Source: Rhodovulum euryhalinum (GTDB taxonomy: Bacteria > Pseudomonadota > Alphaproteobacteria > Rhodobacterales > Rhodobacteraceae). Taken from it: a stretch of DNA of 64,000 bases. The DNA is taken from positions 124,001 through 188,000 of the forward strand of contig NZ_SLWW01000001.1 in assembly GCF_004342445.1 (NCBI RefSeq). Reading direction: 5' to 3'. Below, piece by piece: positions 62,028-64,000 of this stretch; position 1 is the stretch's first letter, and every line of letters starts with the position of its first letter. The notes under the pieces are model-generated. The model saw only the letters and a program-made list of their open reading frames with translations, made no database searches and was not told the DNA's origin. The position numbers were made by a program, and so were the translations under genes.

Positions 62028-62089
62028 CTTCTTCTTGGCCGAAATACTCCGGGGGGTCGCGGGGGGCAGCGCCCCCCGCGCGGGTCGCC
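62028..62089. repeat. 62-bp dispersed intergenic repeat, copy 2
   Basis: Two mismatches over 62 bases relative to 17695-17756, including the GGGGGG-CAGC-GCCCCCC hairpin. It lies downstream of the cardiolipin-synthase-like gene, again on the 3' side of a plus-strand gene. Confidence 0.8.
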
Positions 62090-62169
62090 CCGGCGTCAGC
62101 CGGGGCGAAACTCCGGGTGCTGCAATCGACCCCGGGCCCGGTTTCGCAAGGCGACCCAAAGATGACTCT

Positions 62170-62208
62170 TTGACATAGCTCCGGATTCGGGCGTATACGG
62201 GCGCATAC
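62170..62208 (+). promoter_or_regulatory. Probable sigma-70 promoter with overlapping tandem repeat, upstream of the SQR-like gene
   Basis: TTGACA (62170-62175) is a perfect -35; GTATAC (62193) lies 17 bases on as a -10. Two tandem 10-mers GGGCGTATAC/GGGCGCATAC (62189-62208) overlap the -10, a likely operator or spacing element. The gene starts at 62244 with GGGAGGAGA. Confidence 0.55.
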
Positions 62209-62243
62209 ACATGCAATTATGCGAATGTTTTGGGAGGAGACCC

Positions 62244-63563
62244 ATGAAGCACCCGGACCGTATCGCCCTCTCGCGGCGGGGATTCCTCGGGATGGCGGCG
62301 GGGGGCATGGCGCTGGCCGGCGCCGCGGCGCCCGCACGCGCCCAGAAGGTCGCGACCTCGGCGCGCATCGTGATCCTGGGCGCCGGGGCGGCCGGGACCG
62401 CGATGGCAAGCCGGCTCGTCGAACGGCTCGACGGCGCGACGATCACCATCGTCGACGGGCGCAAGCGCCACCTCTACCAGCCGGGGTTCACCCTGATCGC
62501 GGCGGGCCTGAAACCGGCAAGCTACTCGGTCTCTTCCACCGGCGAATGGCTGCCCCGGGGCGTCGAATGGATCGAGGAGGCCGCAGCCGAGATCGACCCC
62601 GAGGCCAACCGGATCGTTACCACGGGCGGCAAGACCGTCGCCTATGATTTCCTGATCCTCGCAAGCGGGCTGAAACTCGACTGGGACGCGATCGAGGGCT
62701 TCGACATGGCCCTTGTCGGCACCAATGGCATCGGCGCGGTCTATGCCGGTCCGGAACAGGCCGCGGCCACCTGGGGCGCGATGGACCGCTTTACCGACGA
62801 GGGCGGCAAGGCGGTGTTCTTCCGGCCCGCCACGGAAATGAAATGTGCCGGCGCGCCGCTGAAATACACCTTTCTTACCGACGACTATGCGCGGCGCAAG
62901 GGCAGCCGGGGCCGGGTGGAAATCCACTACGCCGCCCATAACAAGAGCTTCTTTTCGGTCCCGATCGTGAACGAGAAGGTGCGGATGCTGTTCGACGACC
63001 GGGGCGTGAAGCCCAGCTTCGACCACGTCCTGAAAGCCATCGACCCGGGCAAGAAGATCCTCACCTTCGCCACGCCCGAGGGCGACCGCGAGATGGATTA
63101 CGACTTCACCAACGTGATCCCGCCCATGGTGGCCCCCGACGTCGTGCGCAATTCGCCCCTGCCCTGGCAGGACGGCCCCTGGGTGAACGAGGGCTGGGCC
63201 GAGGTCGACAAGGAGACGATGCGCCATGTCCGCTACCGCAACGTCTTCGCCGTGGGCGACATCGCAGGCGTGCCCAAGGGCAAGACCGCGGCCTCGGTCA
63301 AGTGGCAGGTACCGGTGGCCGAGGATCACCTGGTCGCCGATATCGAGGGCAAGCTGAGCCCGGCCGTCTATAACGGCTACACCTCCTGCCCGATGATCAC
63401 CCGGGTCGGCCGCGCCATGCTGGTCGAGTTCGACTACAAGAATAACCTGACCCCGTCCTTCCCCGGCGTCATCGCGCCGCTGGAAGAATTGTGGATTTCC
63501 TGGCTGATGAAGGAGGTGGCGCTGAAGGCCACCTATAACGCGATGCTGCGCGGCAAGGCATAA
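62244..63563 (+). CDS. Tat-exported sulfide:quinone oxidoreductase-like flavoprotein
   Basis: 439 residues from the ATG at 62244. The twin-arginine signal is SRRGFLGMAAGGMALAG (about 10-26). FAD-binding ILGAGAAGTAMASRL follows. Cysteines at 201 (KCAGAP) and 382 (TSCP) match the two redox cysteines of mitochondrial-type SQR. It would oxidise sulfide to sulfane sulfur and reduce quinone, but on the periplasmic side. DUF5368 follows 12 bases later, and another gene begins beyond. Confidence 0.82.
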   Translation: MKHPDRIALSRRGFLGMAAGGMALAGAAAPARAQKVATSARIVILGAGAAGTAMASRLVERLDGATITIVDGRKRHLYQPGFTLIAAGLKPASYSVSSTGEWLPRGVEWIEEAAAEIDPEANRIVTTGGKTVAYDFLILASGLKLDWDAIEGFDMALVGTNGIGAVYAGPEQAAATWGAMDRFTDEGGKAVFFRPATEMKCAGAPLKYTFLTDDYARRKGSRGRVEIHYAAHNKSFFSVPIVNEKVRMLFDDRGVKPSFDHVLKAIDPGKKILTFATPEGDREMDYDFTNVIPPMVAPDVVRNSPLPWQDGPWVNEGWAEVDKETMRHVRYRNVFAVGDIAGVPKGKTAASVKWQVPVAEDHLVADIEGKLSPAVYNGYTSCPMITRVGRAMLVEFDYKNNLTPSFPGVIAPLEELWISWLMKEVALKATYNAMLRGKA

Positions 63564-63575
63564 GGAGGAAGACCG

Positions 63576-63935
63576 ATGAAAGACCTCACTCTCGAAACTT
63601 TGATCGCCGTCTTCGAAGAGATGTACGGCCCCCTGCTGTTCTGGACTATGGTGGCCGTCGCCATAATCATTACTCTTGCATTCATCTTTGTTCTGATTCG
63701 CGACCGCAGCATCGAGGGCCGCTATCTTGCGCGGGCCGAACTGACGGCGCCGATCGGGGCAATCGCCGCGATCCTGTTCGTGCAGAACATCACGAATTCC
63801 GGCTTTTCCGATATCGGGGGGCCGATCGACGTGATCGTCGTCCTGCTGACCGGGGTTGCGGGGGCGGGTGGCCTGATATTCCTGGCCTATGTGGTCCAGG
63901 CGTTCATGCGCCAGCCCGGGAACAACCGACACTGA
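63576..63935 (+). CDS. DUF5368 membrane protein
   Basis: 119 residues with three hydrophobic segments (LLFWTMVAVAIIITLAFIFVLI; LTAPIGAIAAILFVQNIT; VIVVLLTGVAGAGGLIFLAYVV). This matches the small DUF5368 family, which is encoded beside SQR-like flavoproteins. Function unknown; it may anchor the flavoprotein or transfer electrons to quinone. AGGAGG lies upstream of its ATG. Confidence 0.8.
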   Translation: MKDLTLETLIAVFEEMYGPLLFWTMVAVAIIITLAFIFVLIRDRSIEGRYLARAELTAPIGAIAAILFVQNITNSGFSDIGGPIDVIVVLLTGVAGAGGLIFLAYVVQAFMRQPGNNRH

Positions 63936-63954
63936 CCGAGGAGTCACCGCTGCG

Positions 63955-64000
63955 ATGAGCGCATCCGCCGAAACCGGGCATGGGGCACAGGAAAGCCGCC
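63955..64000 (+). CDS. N-terminal fragment of a gene running off the window
   Basis: ATG with GAGGAG about 11 bases upstream and 15 in-frame codons (MSASAETGHGAQESR...). Spacing of 19 bases after DUF5368 suggests an operon with the SQR-like gene. Too short to identify. Confidence 0.45.
   Translation, partial: MSASAETGHGAQESR

Noticed and set aside
1-64000. tRNA/rRNA genes, CRISPR arrays, transposases, prophage
   Set aside because: No T-loop consensus, no repeat-spacer pattern, and no integrase, transposase or phage structural proteins were seen.

Overview
The window is chromosomal DNA of a high-GC alphaproteobacterium, most likely a Rhodobacteraceae member (Paracoccus/Rhodobacter/Rhodovulum-like). 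The evidence is the strong GC3 bias, the gene families present (DUF3572, DUF983, DUF4153, UbiK, NDUFAF7, an H-NOX/GGDEF pair, DUF5368), a tripartite TRAP transporter beside an RpiR regulator, and an FNR-type box in front of cydABX. I found no rRNA, tRNA, CRISPR array, transposase or prophage gene. One 62-bp intergenic repeat occurs twice (17695 and 62028).

Layout. 1-3.2 kb: TRAP genes dctQ-dctM-dctP (minus; dctP is cut by the window edge), divergent from an RpiR/SIS regulator. 3.3-6.3 kb: late cobalamin genes cobT-cobS-cobC (minus), with cobU divergent. 6.3-11.4 kb: a TetR regulator divergent from an AcrAB-like RND pump. 11.4-17.6 kb: c-di-GMP genes (an H-NOX-like protein coupled to an HNOBA-GGDEF protein, and a PleD-like regulator), a DUF4153 membrane protein, DUF3572 and a HAD phosphatase. 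17.8-20.2 kb: an EF-hand protein, ECF sigma factor, small membrane protein and CnrX/ZraP-like sensor. 20.4-24.6 kb: DUF983, NUDIX, the overlapping operon lgt-NDUFAF7-pgeF, and UbiK. 24.7-27.9 kb: a GH13_18 phosphorylase and a glycerate kinase. 28-35 kb: an NsrR-type Rrf2 regulator divergent from cydDC, followed by cydABX. 35-39.6 kb: a Liv-type ABC importer. 39.8-45.9 kb: glycan-related genes. 45.9-50.3 kb: btuB-btuF-cobQ behind a cobalamin riboswitch. 50.4-59.4 kb: a tightly packed eight-gene minus-strand cluster. 59.7-62 kb: an EEP-family phosphatase and a cardiolipin-synthase-like protein. 62.2-64 kb: a Tat-exported sulfide:quinone-reductase-like flavoprotein, DUF5368 and the start of another gene.

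The most interesting region is 50.4-59.4 kb. A Ser/Thr kinase, an FHA protein and a PP2C phosphatase are coupled by overlapping or near-abutting reading frames to three dynamin/P-loop GTPases and two small proteins. By eye, the two small proteins resemble Roadblock/LC7 folds, which are known GTPase partners. No type VI secretion structural genes are nearby. It looks like a phospho-regulated membrane-remodelling GTPase system of unknown role. Second in interest is the H-NOX/HNOBA/GGDEF pair: it has soluble-guanylate-cyclase-like architecture, but the heme-ligating histidine and two of the three YxSxR residues are replaced.

Functional links. B12 uptake and synthesis are represented twice (cobTSC/cobU and the riboswitch-controlled btuB-btuF-cobQ). 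Cytochrome bd assembly and structural genes are grouped beside an NO/iron-sulfur regulator and carry a class II FNR-type promoter. The sugar phosphorylase next to glycerate kinase suggests glucosylglycerate recycling. Start sites were chosen from Shine-Dalgarno spacing and ATGA overlaps; several are GTG or TTG.
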